DNA from: Isoetes taiwanensis
Lineage: Eukaryota > Streptophyta > Lycopodiopsida > Isoetales > Isoetaceae
Reading direction: 5' to 3'
Length of the DNA: 64,000 bases
NCBI GenBank assembly: GCA_021234155.1
Contig: JAJEKV010000032.1
Location: 5,525,835-5,589,834 of the forward strand
A program made the translations under genes and the position numbers. Below the pieces are notes generated by a model that saw only the letters and a list, made by a program, of their open reading frames with translations, did no database searches and had not been told where the DNA came from. Positions 32,090-42,100 of the stretch are shown here, piece after piece. Position 1 is the stretch's first letter, and every line of letters begins with the position of its first letter.

Positions 32090-34474
32090 TTAACCTCTTG
32101 GTTTTGTTGGTTGAGGTTGTATTGGACTCGTTGAGCAGTCTGCATCTTGTCCAGGATCCGGGGTTTCTTTGTCAACTTCATCACCTGCATCCGCATTTGG
32201 CTCATATTCAGCACCAAAACTTTTTTCTGGTGAAGGACCCCGTACAGAATGAATCTCAAGGGAATTAATTTTCCCCCCTAAATCAGATGCACTAGGAATC
32301 TCTTCGTCATGGCTTCCAGTTGCAGTAGCATTTATCTCTGCAACATAATTGAAATGAGGAAGACCACAGAAAAATACAAAAAAATAAATCATGTATGTGG
32401 CATCGGTACTTACTTGATACGACTGCATTCAGTTGACTATCCAAATTTCGTTTTGGAGTCTCCATGCCGTCAGCAGCTGGGATTGACTTAGGAGTATCAA
32501 ATGGGGTGAATTCTAGGTACAACAACCCTCTCCTTTCTCTTTTCGCTTTCGCTTTCCATTTTCCCCTTTTCCCATTTTGTCTTCCTTCCCTTTCCCTATT
32601 TTTATATTTTTTTCCACCATTTTCCCTTCCCTTTGCCTTTTGCTCTACCCCTTTTTTACCTTTTTCTTTTCTGTTTTTGTCATTCATTTTCCACACATTT
32701 CCTTTTTTCTTTTCTCTTTTTTCCCTCCCTTCCCTTTCCTTCCCTTCATTTTCCCTTTCCCCTTTTTTTTCTCTTTCCTCGATGGCCTTTTTCACTTCTA
32801 TTTTCCTCATTTCTCCACACTTTCTCTCTTCCTCTTTTTCCAGTGCCTTTTTTCCATTCCCTTTATAACTTTTTCCCTCCTTTTTCTTTTTCCTTCCCCT
32901 TTTCCATTTTATTTTCCCTTTTCCTCTTTCCGTTTTTTCCTTCCATTTTTCTCCCTTCCTCACCCTTTCTCTTTTTCCCCCTTTTTCTGTGCCCGTTTTC
33001 CCCTAACCTCTTCATTTTTCTCGTGCCTTTTTCGCTTCCCTTTTTCTCCTTTTCATACCCCTCCCCTATTCTCCTTTTTCCCTTCCCTTTTACCCTCCCT
33101 TTCTCTTTTCTCTTTCCTTTTCCCTCTTCCCACATCCGTTTTCCCTTTTCTTGCCCCTTTCCTCATCCTTTCCCTCTTCCCATACCCGTCCTCCCTTCCC
33201 ATTTCTTTTTTCCTCATATTTTCCTTCTTTCCTTTTTTCGCGTGCCCTTTATGCCTTCACTTTTCCTTTTCTATTTCCCATGTCGTTTTCCCTTCCACTT
33301 TGCGCTTTCCTCACATTTTCCGTTTTTGCAAACAAAACCTATGATGTCATAGACCAAACATGTTGGTAAAGTCTTCTCGTGCAGGAAACTAACACTTATA
33401 ATTTTACTCTCCATTCTTGCCTGAATGTAGCCTTGCATATCTTCCGGATAAGACAAACTCAGCTTAAAAAATGAACTATCCACAGAATATATATGTTCAC
33501 TGCCCTTGGTGGTGGTCGTGCACTTGATGTGGTACATACCAAACAGCTCAACATCTATAAGCCTGCCACATCTTCTGAAGCTTTCTAGGTCCTGTGTTTG
33601 CTTGCCGGTCTCAGAACAAATGTATAAATATAAAAAATGCGCAGTTGCTGGTTCACTGGTACCCCTGACAAGCAACCACTGCTGATCCTTACAAAAATAG
33701 GAGCCATCATCGGCCTCCTGAAATTGCTGCTGACTTGGAGCCAGAACATCCTGACTTGGATCCTTCGGCGTCCTCCTCTTCTTGGCGACCTTTTGGAAGG
33801 CTCCACCTGCATCATCCTGGCTAGCCCATGCAAGGTTTCTCTTCTTACTGAAAGTAAAGTATTAAGACATCATTTGCCTATGCTCGCATAGCCAACCAAT
33901 TCAACCAATTCAATAGTGACAGGCATACTACAAAAGAAAAGCTTTGTGTCTATGCGCGCATAGGTAAAGCTTAAGAAAAAAGCTTTGTGTCTATGCGCGC
34001 ATAGGAAAAGCTTAAGAAAAAAGCTTTGTGTCTATGCGCGCATAGGCAAAGCTTAAGAAAAAAGATTTGTGTCTATGCGCGCATAGGCAAAGCTTAAGAA
34101 AAAAGATATGTGTCTATGCGCGCATAGGGAAAGCTTTAGAAAAAAAGCTTTGTGTCTATGCGCGCATAGGGAAAGCTTTAGAAAAAAAGCTTTGTGTCTA
34201 TGCGCGCATAGGGAAAGCTTTAGAAAAAAAGCTTTGTGTCTATGCGCGCATAGGCAAAGCTTAAGAAAAAAGATACGTGTCTATGCGCGCATAGACAAAC
34301 CCAATCAGAAAAAGACCTAAACCATGCGAGCATAGACAAACCCAATCAAAAAACGACCTAAACATTTTTAATCGTTTTGGAGGCAGCCAAATGAAGCAAA
34401 TAATGCACAAAAAATATTTAAAAGTGAGCTAATTAAGTAGCAGCTAAGATCTTGACGTACCTTCCACCTGCCAT
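32090..34474 (-). CDS. Four-exon gene of unknown function, divergent from the transposase gene
   Basis: Minus-strand exons are 34461-34474 (MAGG), 33339-33847, 32414-32512 and 32090-32337. All introns are GT-AG and codon phases join exactly (14, 509, 99 and 248 nt), giving 289 residues and a stop. Residues 5-35 are basic (SKKRNLAW, KKRRTPKD), a likely nuclear signal. The middle region (about residues 45-175) is a compact domain with QWLLVRGTSEPATAHF, LIDVELFGMYHIKC and YIQARMESKIISV; I do not recognise it. The C-terminal third is acidic and low complexity (DEVDKETPDPGQDAD). Intron 1 (33848-34460) is filled by palindrome array A, and intron 2 (32513-33338) by a polypyrimidine block. Splice phase agreement over four exons is the main support. 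An FCP1-like remnant follows directly. Confidence 0.72.
32522..33325. repeat. Polypyrimidine block inside intron 2
   Basis: About 800 bp of plus-strand C/T-rich DNA of the same word usage as the 2 kb elements, ending with CCACTTTGCGCTTTCC as they do just before their flank. The flank itself is absent. It fills most of the intron between exons 33339-33847 and 32414-32512 of the minus-strand gene, so the transcript would contain a long purine run. Confidence 0.88.
33878..34335. repeat. Palindrome array A (CTATGCGCGCATAG, 41-42 bp period)
   Basis: Nine perfect copies of the 14 bp palindrome CTATGCGCGCATAG start at 33950, 33991, 34032, 34073, 34114, 34156, 34198, 34240 and 34281. A tenth, imperfect copy is at 34322 and an outlier (CTATGCTCGCATAG) at 33878. 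Spacing is 41, 41, 41, 41, 42, 42, 42, 41, 41. The spacers are themselves near-identical (AAAGCTTAAGAAAAAAG-like, with a HindIII-type AAGCTT), unlike a CRISPR. The array lies wholly in intron 1 of the minus-strand gene. The repetitive CAHRESFRKK frame it creates is an artefact. Confidence 0.97.
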
Positions 34475-34991
34475 TTGCCGCGTGTCTATGCTTCTTATAG
34501 AATTCGATATGTAAAAAAAAGTGGAGTGAGTGTGAAGGCGGAGGTCGAGCGCCCAAGAACTTCGGTCTGTATGCAGAAATGTGCGCCCTTCTTTCCTATT
34601 TATTGTCTATGTTAGTACTTGGATATTCTCTATGAGATTATACATGAAGAGTGTAGCGTTTCATTTCATGCAGTCCTTTATGGAGTGTCAAGCCCACACA
34701 AAGTCTCTTCGTCTTCCCCGCTCTTCCTTTATAGTTTCGTATCTTATCTTGTCTTCCTTCGCTTGAGCTATAGAATTTATTAATTCGTCTTCCCTGTGCT
34801 CAAGTAGGTAACAGGCTTATCGTTTGCAGTAATTCTTGATATCTTGTCTATGCGCGCATGGGCAACGAGAGTTCATCTTACACCTGCTATTATTTCTATT
34901 TTAATTAGTTAGTGTACTTCCTTACTTAGTACATGCATAGTAGGTGTGGTGCATGTTTGTTTCAGAGTACAGGTCTTTGTCCATTTGCAGC
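34475..34991. promoter_or_regulatory. Divergent intergenic region of the two element genes
   Basis: About 520 bp separate the ATG of the minus-strand gene (34472-34474) from the proposed ATG of the transposase (34992-34994). It presumably contains both promoters and a 5' intron of the plus-strand gene ending at TTTGCAG (34985-34991 region). One near-perfect palindrome copy, CTATGCGCGCATGG, lies at 34848-34861. Confidence 0.55.
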
Positions 34992-37900
34992 ATGGACGGC
35001 AGCCATTCAAGAAAAAGTTTTCTATCTCCGCCTGCGAATCTTACATTATTGCCTCGAGGCGGGTTCAGCACACCCAGACAAAGCAGTGAAGACGAAGATT
35101 TACGTGATAGTCCATCTGGAAGCTTTGTTTCTCCATCGCCAATACAGTTAATGCGCGGGTCTACCTCCTTTCAAACTCCTTCACCAACACACGTTCTACA
35201 GCATTCCTTTGTGTTTAGAACACCATCTCCCTCACTCCGACAAGAAGTTTCCTCGGCCTCACCTACTCACATGACCCACTCAATTTTTGAAACTCCTTCA
35301 CCTCTACAGGAATTGCACCGTTCCTTGCAAAACATAATTGATTCTGTAGAGAGACCTCTTCAGCGTGAAAAAGGCCCCTCGTTAACCCAAAGGGTCGCTG
35401 AGGATGACCTACAAATGTTAGGGAGGAAATCTAGAACATTGTTTCCATGTTCCTCGGTTGAGAGCGAGAAGGTTAACGACGCAACTATTGAAGACGAGCC
35501 TGTTTGTACTCCAGAAAGACCTATCATAGGCTCCAGTCAGAACAGAAGCCCCGCAGAGCTTTCGACTCAGAGAAATCCATACAGCAGTGCAAAGAGATTT
35601 AAGAGGTACCCTACAGTAAGGGCATTTCGGACAGTTTTGCGAAATCAGTTAATGGGACTAACTTACATGGCAGCTGAGGCGTCTGGCTTGTTGTCAAAAG
35701 AAGTGTATAATGAACTTCCCTTTTTCGTCTTTAAGGCAAACAAGACAATCCTTCTTGTCAAGGTGACCAGGAATCCTACCTAGCATATCACATGAGGCCT
35801 GAACGAGACGACAGTTTTTCATACTATGTGTTGAATGTAACTATTTGCCAGCTGGCTTTCAATACATGCCATTGGAAGTCGTCGCATGTCAAGGGTACAA
35901 AAACGGTTAGACAGAAATCCATGCATTGACGACTACTGTCACCCAAAGGAAGTAGTTGGTGTGCACTGAGCAAAAGCATGGTTGGCGGGCTTCTTTGACT
36001 CAAACTGTGAGCGACTACCCAACAGTCCTGTTCATCATCTTACGGACAGCATTACCAAGAACGAAGTCTACATCATATACAGAGATCTCTTCCAGTCTTC
36101 AAGTCAGTCGTTCATATCCTACTCTTACTTCTTAAGATTGTGGAAGCAAGAATTCAATCTTGTTAGGATCCCAAAAAGGCACCGGTTCTCAGTATGTTCT
36201 ACATGTTCTGTATTGAAGGAGAAAAGGTCCATGGCAAAGAATCTTCCCGAGAAAAGTACGTTCTTTGATTCAGAGTACTGTTCCTATATCTATGCGCTCG
36301 TAACACAATTTAACTAGATTTGTCTTTTGTCTATGCGCGCATAGCACATTTATAAAGCAAGGACTCCAGTCTATGCGCGCATAGCATGCTTCATATTTTC
36401 TGGTCGCTTGTCTATGCGCACATAGCGTGCTTCCTATTTTCTGGTCGCTTGTCTATGCGCGCATAGTGTGCTTCCTATTTTCTGGTCGCTTGTCTATGCG
36501 CACATAGCGAGAAACTAAATACGTGTCATTGTGTCTATGCGCGCATAGCAAAGCAAGTGACTGTGATATTGACAAATGTCTTTGGTTGCAGATCAAATAA
36601 CTCAACAATTACAGGAATACAGAGAGGCTCAAGCCCTGGAAAGAAAGAGGCTTGCAAAACACAGAAAAAAGGCTTTGGAGAGGCCTCTTGAATACATGTC
36701 TGTGGTAGTAGATGGCATGGATCAAAAGAAGACGTCCCTTCCTCATTTTATAAATGTTCCTAAGGATTTAGATGAAGCTGACTTCTTGAAGTTGCATCTA
36801 GTTGGTGCTTTAGTTTTTCAGGGCGTGGTTAAGTGCAGAGTATTTTTGACGTACCCAAATATACACAGTGATCCTAATCTCACGGTCACAATACTGAACA
36901 AGATTCTTCTGGCAACGGAGAAGTTGCCTTCAGTGCTCTACATACAGCTAGACAATACAAGCAGGGAAAATAAAAACCAAGTTCTATTTTCCTACTGTGC
37001 AATGCTGGTCCAATTAGGTATCTTCCAAAAGGTCAAGGTTGGCTTCTTACTTGTTGGCCACACGCATGATCAAATAGACCAAATGTTCAGTCGATTTTCT
37101 GTAAGGTTGCGCAGGAAAAAGGCATTTTGTCTGTACTCTTTGTGCAGTGTGATCGAGAAAGCCTACAATCCAACTCTAGTTGTCGAAGTGCTTAGCGAGA
37201 CTTGTGATTTTCGTGAATTTGTTTTCCAACGACAGTCTGACACAGGTCCTGCTATTCACAAGTTGAATAATTTGACCTTTCAGCATCATGTGAAGTTCTT
37301 TCTTAGAGAAGGTAATGCTATTCTTCAAGGAAAGTACTTTGTAACTTCTGCATCCTGGCTTCCAGAGGTAGGGTTACAATTCTTGAGACATGTTCCTGAA
37401 GTTAAAGAAATGAGAAGAGCCATTCAGCAGCCACTGAAGAGTGCCATAGACAACACTGAGAAGAACAAAGACAAGAATCCTCTTGTCTCACTATCCAGCA
37501 TGGAGAAAAGCATAAGCTCGTGTTTTAAGTACTTTAATGAGGAAGAAAAGGGCTGGTGGGAGAATTTCTTTGAAACCATGAAAGACGTGACCAAGTCCTT
37601 AAACAACATCACTTTATCAATACTGTTATCAACAAGGAGCCTGTTGATCGTGCAATGTACCTGGGATCTCGACGTGCACTCAAGAAAAAGGAAGGTCAAA
37701 CTCCAGAGAAACTTGCAGATCTGCAGAAAGGAATGCTAGTGGTTGTACCTTCAACTGACGATGACGAAGAACATCCTTTTTGGATTGCAAGGGTTAAAGA
37801 CATTGTTTATAAAGACAACCTACCCTCAGTGATAAAAGTTCACTGGTATGCCACTAAGGATACAGATCCATTTGTTGGTCGGTATGATCCTGTGATAATT

Positions 37901-38231
37901 CCTTTTAAGAAAGGATGGAAAACAGTGAATAAGAATCACTTAGACAATCTGGACCTGGCTGAAACTCAAGTCTTGGCTTACGATTTTACTTTAAAGGTTG
38001 ATAACAGACTTCGCAGAACAACAGTAAACTTGTTGGAAGTCTTTCTGCGAGGATAGCGAGGACGAAGCTGAACAAGACGAGGATAGCGTTCTGGCGGTTA
38101 GCTTTTCCACCACTTCAAGCGATACTGAGGAGAGTGTCAATGAGGAGAGTGATCACCAGTCTGAAGGCATTGATGAGTACGACGACATTCCAATACTTGC
38201 TCTTCTTAAAGGGCGTAAGCTACTCGTGTAA
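34992..38231 (+). pseudogene. DDE-type transposase-like gene (DUF7869-like), frame-broken
   Basis: The N-terminal region (34992-35780) is Ser/Pro-rich with repeated SFxTPSP-type motifs (SFVSPSP, SFQTPSP, FVFRTPSP, IFETPSP). The next part (35790-36255) has the Cys-pair region (FSVCSTCSVLKEK). Intron 36256-36591 is GT-AG. The core exon (36592-37600) has VVVDGMDQKK (Asp at 36711), LDNTSRENKN (Asp at 36951) and VGHTHDQIDQMFSRF (37059 on), the Asp triad layout of the DUF7869 family as I recall it. A module with HPFWIARVKDI and VHWYATK (37655-37960) and an acidic tail (CEDSEDEAEQDED) follow, with stop TAA 38229-38231. Frames change near 35780, 35868, 37590 and 38040, and there is a TGA at 35967-35969. 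It is therefore either a recent pseudogene or carries consensus errors. It is divergent to the gene at 32090-34474. Confidence 0.82.
36290..36548. repeat. Palindrome array B (CTATGCGCGCATAG, 40-41 bp period) in transposase intron
   Basis: Motif copies start at 36331, 36371, 36412, 36453, 36494 and 36535, with a half copy (CTATGCGC) at 36290. Spacing is 41, 40, 41, 41, 41, 41. Copies at 36412 and 36494 read CTATGCGCACATAG. The spacers (TTCCTATTTTCTGGTCGCTT type) are unrelated to those of array A. The array occupies most of the 336 bp intron 36256-36591. Confidence 0.95.
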
Positions 38232-38299
38232 TTTGAATATTTGTACAGCTGTACATGACTAGTTTGTACAATGTTTGTCTTTCAAACTTAGGATCCCTG

Positions 38300-38376
38300 C
38301 TATGCGCGCATAGCATTTTGCAATTTTTGTTTCTTTTGTAGCAAACTATTTTTGTGCCTTGCCCATGCGCGCATAG
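38300..38376. repeat. Two palindrome copies in the transposase 3' region
   Basis: CTATGCGCGCATAG at 38300-38313 and CCATGCGCGCATAG at 38363-38376 are 63 bp apart, 1.5 times 42. They lie after the stop and just before a candidate AATAAA at 38398-38403. Confidence 0.9.
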
Positions 38377-38397
38377 CATGTGTGCTGCTCCTTGAGC

Positions 38398-38403
38398 AAT
38401 AAA
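38398..38403 (+). terminator. Candidate poly(A) signal of the transposase gene
   Basis: AATAAA about 167 bp downstream of the stop at 38231, in AT-rich DNA. Confidence 0.4.
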
Positions 38404-38459
38404 AAATGTATACGGCTCCATTTTATGGTTTCTGTCTTTAAAATTTGTCAAGCATTTGC

Positions 38460-38950
38460 TCGTTGTTTCATTTTGCCACTTTCTGAATGTGTACCTAAAA
38501 CAACTAAATTAAATTATTATTTTTATACCTAAAATGGGGATGTCAAATTAATAAGACGCCATTTTTTGGTAATTTTGACCCCTAAAATAGCTACCAAATT
38601 CGTAAATTTAGGGTCATTTTTTTAGTTGACCCCCCAAAAGTGGCTGAATTTAAGGGTATCTTAGGGAATCTTTGAAAGATGCTTTTTATTAGTGCAAACG
38701 CAAGTCATTAGTGCGTTTGCACCGTCACCTTGTTTTATGCAGTAAGAGTATAACATTGCATCATCAACATGCACTAAAACCTTTAGCATGTGTTGCTCAA
38801 AGTGTGCGCTCAGTGTTGAGTCCTTGAACGTCTAAGTGTACGCTCAAAGTGTTCCTTGAATGTCTAAGAAGATCTTGAACTTCAATACTAGAGTCAGAAT
38901 TCTATGCTCAAAATAATGACTCCATATATAATGAACTCTAATATTGCTTA
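38460..38950. other. Non-coding AT-rich flank with a perfect hairpin
   Basis: The arms GTGCAAACGCA (38692-38702) and TGCGTTTGCAC (38712-38722) form an 11 bp perfect stem with a 9 nt loop. Around 38540-38640 are repeated ACCCCTAAAA / TTAGGGTCA-like phrases in both orientations. No gene was seen. Confidence 0.75.
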
Positions 38951-38951
38951 G

Positions 38952-39111
38952 AATGCCACGGTTCTATTTGCGACAGCAATAGAACCGACATTCCTTGGAT
39001 GGGGACGTCCCTTTGTCACTCCTCCTATTTATTCAGCCTCTCTTCATTGTTCTACCATCGGCGTTCTCTTGAGCTAGTTTCTCCTTCTTCTCTATCCTAT
39101 CAGTTTCCTTA
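38952..39111. repeat. 160 bp direct repeat, left copy, with internal hairpin
   Basis: Nearly identical to 44207-44366. It opens with a stem-loop CGGTTCTATT / AATAGAACCG around TGCGACAGC, with outer GAATG / CATTC pairing. Both copies end with CTATCCTATCAGTTTCC. Separation is about 5.25 kb. Confidence 0.92.
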
Positions 39112-42100
39112 ATTCCATTGTATCCCTTCTCGATCATCTGATTTGAGCAATCTTAATCCACCTCTAATCTGTACAAGCATTTTTTGTTTTAGCCTTTTCG
39201 TGGCGGTTTCTCTGTGCATATGAAGCATTTGCTTATGAAGCGTTTGTGCATGGAACCCCCTTGTTGGATGCAGCTATCCCTCATCTAGGGGTTTTTCGTC
39301 ATCGATCATGATCTTGGAGGTTTGGCCATGGCATACCACAGAGCTGGGGCGGGACGGCTGTGAAGCCATGCTACTTGTACAATAGTTGCAGCGGCTCCAG
39401 ACTCCATCCCTTGCCCACGGAATTTTTTGTTCTTGTGGCCACAGGTTGTGATGGCCCTTGGGGAGCTGCACAGCATTTAGCTTCATCTTCCAGAGCGGCT
39501 TTTTCCAGATAAGTTGTTTATGTTGAGTGTTTGCCTTTGAATTTTTTCTCGGTTTTCCCCTTTTCTTTTCTTCTCGGTGGATATGTTGCTTGGGTCTTCG
39601 ATTGTGCTCTCCTTCAGAGCCGATGGCCTGCCTACTGGCCTGCCGGTTTTTGTTGCAGAGGAAATGGTTTTCATCTCTTTTTTCTCCAAATCTCTTTTTG
39701 AAGTTGGATCTGCCTTTCCGGCGGTTTAGGTGTTGGAGTTGTTTGTGTGTGATTGCATACTCGTTGTGTTTACCAAATTTGCTGTCTCGGGGGTTTTTTC
39801 TTCTTTTCTGTGGATCATCTCTGTGATGGCAGATCTCTCTGCAAGTCTACTGTTGCAACCATTTTTTTGGCTACAACAAGTGCGGTTGGCTTATGGCCTT
39901 CTATTCTCGCTGCTGTTCTGATAGGTGCAGCTACAGGAGGTCTCCCATCGCGGCGGCAACAGAACAGGCTCTTAATCTAGCTTCTGGATAGATTGATTCG
40001 CGATGTTCGGTTCCTTTCTTTTGGTGGGTCGTTGCCAATCTATGATTTTCTGTATGCATGAGAGTGGATCTGCAAAGCATGGCTTCATCTTCACAATCTG
40101 GAGTCCCCTCTTTCATTCAGATAAGTTGCTTTTTTCCATTTTTCTTGATGGGTGCATGGTTGGGCCTCTGATTGCGGCATTCTCCACAACCAAATTAGTT
40201 GGACGGCTTTGCTGCCTCTGGAATCAATCATCTTCTACTTTTTCCTTCTATTTTTTCCAAGATATTCTTTAGTTGGATTAGGATCGGCACTTCAAGAGAT
40301 GTAGATAGGCGATTTGAACATGATTTTAGGGCCTTGAACACTGGTTATAGAATTGTTTGCTCACTGGTTGTTACGTATTTCGTTTTTTGTTGGGTTGACC
40401 CTGTTATTTAAAGCCATATTGGCTACTACAAGGCCGGTGGACTATGGCCATCCCTCTACTAGTTGCTATTCCAACAGGTGCAGCTACATGTGTTGTGTCT
40501 CAGAATGGGGTTCCGTGGCTCCCATCGCTGTAAGCACATGTTTCTGATTTTGGCCTATGCTTGTCTGATACAGATTAATTAGAGAAATCGTATTTTTATA
40601 TCACTTATCTTTGTTTGGCTTGTTGGTAGAGGTGCATGGGCTTTGTTCTAGAGATTTCGAACTCGAATCTCTCTACGTACAATTTCCTTTTATTTACTTT
40701 TTAGTTGCATTACTTGCATTTCTGAGGCCTATGACCTCGTTTACTTCGTACCTTTTTAGTTGCATTACTTGCATTTCTGTGGCCTATGACCTCGTTTACT
40801 TTGTACCCTTAACGGGATTTTGTTCCTCGCTGAGCAACATGGGTTTTAGAGCACGGTATGTATGTTCTTGTTTCACGTTTCTAGTCAATTATGTTTTTAC
40901 CTTTGAGCACAAGATGCATTTTTATTGTTACAACACATTGCTCCAGTTTTCCATTAGTTGATCATGCATGCATATGGGTCGCACGTTTTTAAGCGATTTT
41001 TATTCTTATTGCTGCAGTTTTCGTGCATTAGTTCTTGCATTTGTTTGAAGGCACAACAATCCCCAATTTTTCATGCCTTTGGATAATCTTGTTGCATTTG
41101 GACAGCTCATTGATAGCCATGATTTGTGACTTGCTCCATGATAGCACGTTCCACATGTTATACGTATTCATGTTGCTTCGCTGTCTACTTTGATTTGATG
41201 ATTTGATTGTCTTGACCCTTTCGGTGCTTGTGTTCCCTTGGTGTTTATTTGCTTTCTTAGATTTGGTGTCTCGTTATTCGTTTTGGTGTAGCATTTGGTG
41301 TGATAACATGTACCCCTTTTACCTGTGAATCTTGCTCTGTGGCATTGTTTTCTCTTTTAAGTGCCATTCTTGTCTTGTTTCAATGCATCTTGCATATGCT
41401 ATTAGCACATTTCTTGGTTTACATGTTTCGATAGTTTATTCATAACAAAGATTGGTTGTTTCATGTTAGGTAGGTAGGGCCTCCTTTTTTGGCGTATTTC
41501 CTCTTTGTATTCTTAAGTTTGGGATGTTAGGCATGGGATAGATTTCAGTATGTTCATTTTCATTTTCTCTTTACAGATCATGTTCCATTACTAAATGGTT
41601 GCCTTGTTTGCTCATGTTCTAGTGTTAAATGCACATGTTTGGTTGTAGCTAGAGGTGGAATATCTCATTTAGTCCTGTTCTTAGGTAGCCTTAGTTGCCT
41701 CGTTGTGCCGTTGGTTTCTACAGTATTTCCCATATTGGCACCATTAGCTCTGTTGTTCAATCTTTTGCTTCCATAGCTTTGGGTCTTCCATTACTTCCGT
41801 TCTGCTCGTTGACTCCAAAATACTACTGTGTGATCATGTTATATGCGGACTAAGTCAGGGCTAGGACTAACTTCTAGGACTAACTTCTCCTTCTCGTCTG
41901 CATCCGCTCCTATTGCTTCATTTCTTCTTTCGGATTATCTTAGTGATATTTGTTTCGTTGTTTGCATTTGTGCTGAGCTTTCTTATCGTTGGCTATCCTT
42001 TGGGATTTCACTCTGTGTAGATTCTTTTTACGCATTGTTCTTCACAGATCTAGATACATATGCTTGCTTTTTTGCCTTATTTCATTTATGTTTCTATCAC

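Noticed and set aside
34067-34320. Repeat protein (CAHRESFRKK units)
   Set aside because: The 41-42 bp repeats only happen to stay open. 41 bp units shift the frame, and the region is intronic on the other strand.
33936-34350. CRISPR-like array
   Set aside because: The regular palindrome spacing looks CRISPR-like, but the spacers are near-identical repeats, there are no cas genes, and the context is an intron of a spliced eukaryotic gene.
40611-40680. Functional tRNA gene
   Set aside because: A- and B-box-like words are present, but no cloverleaf with acceptor stem could be folded by eye.
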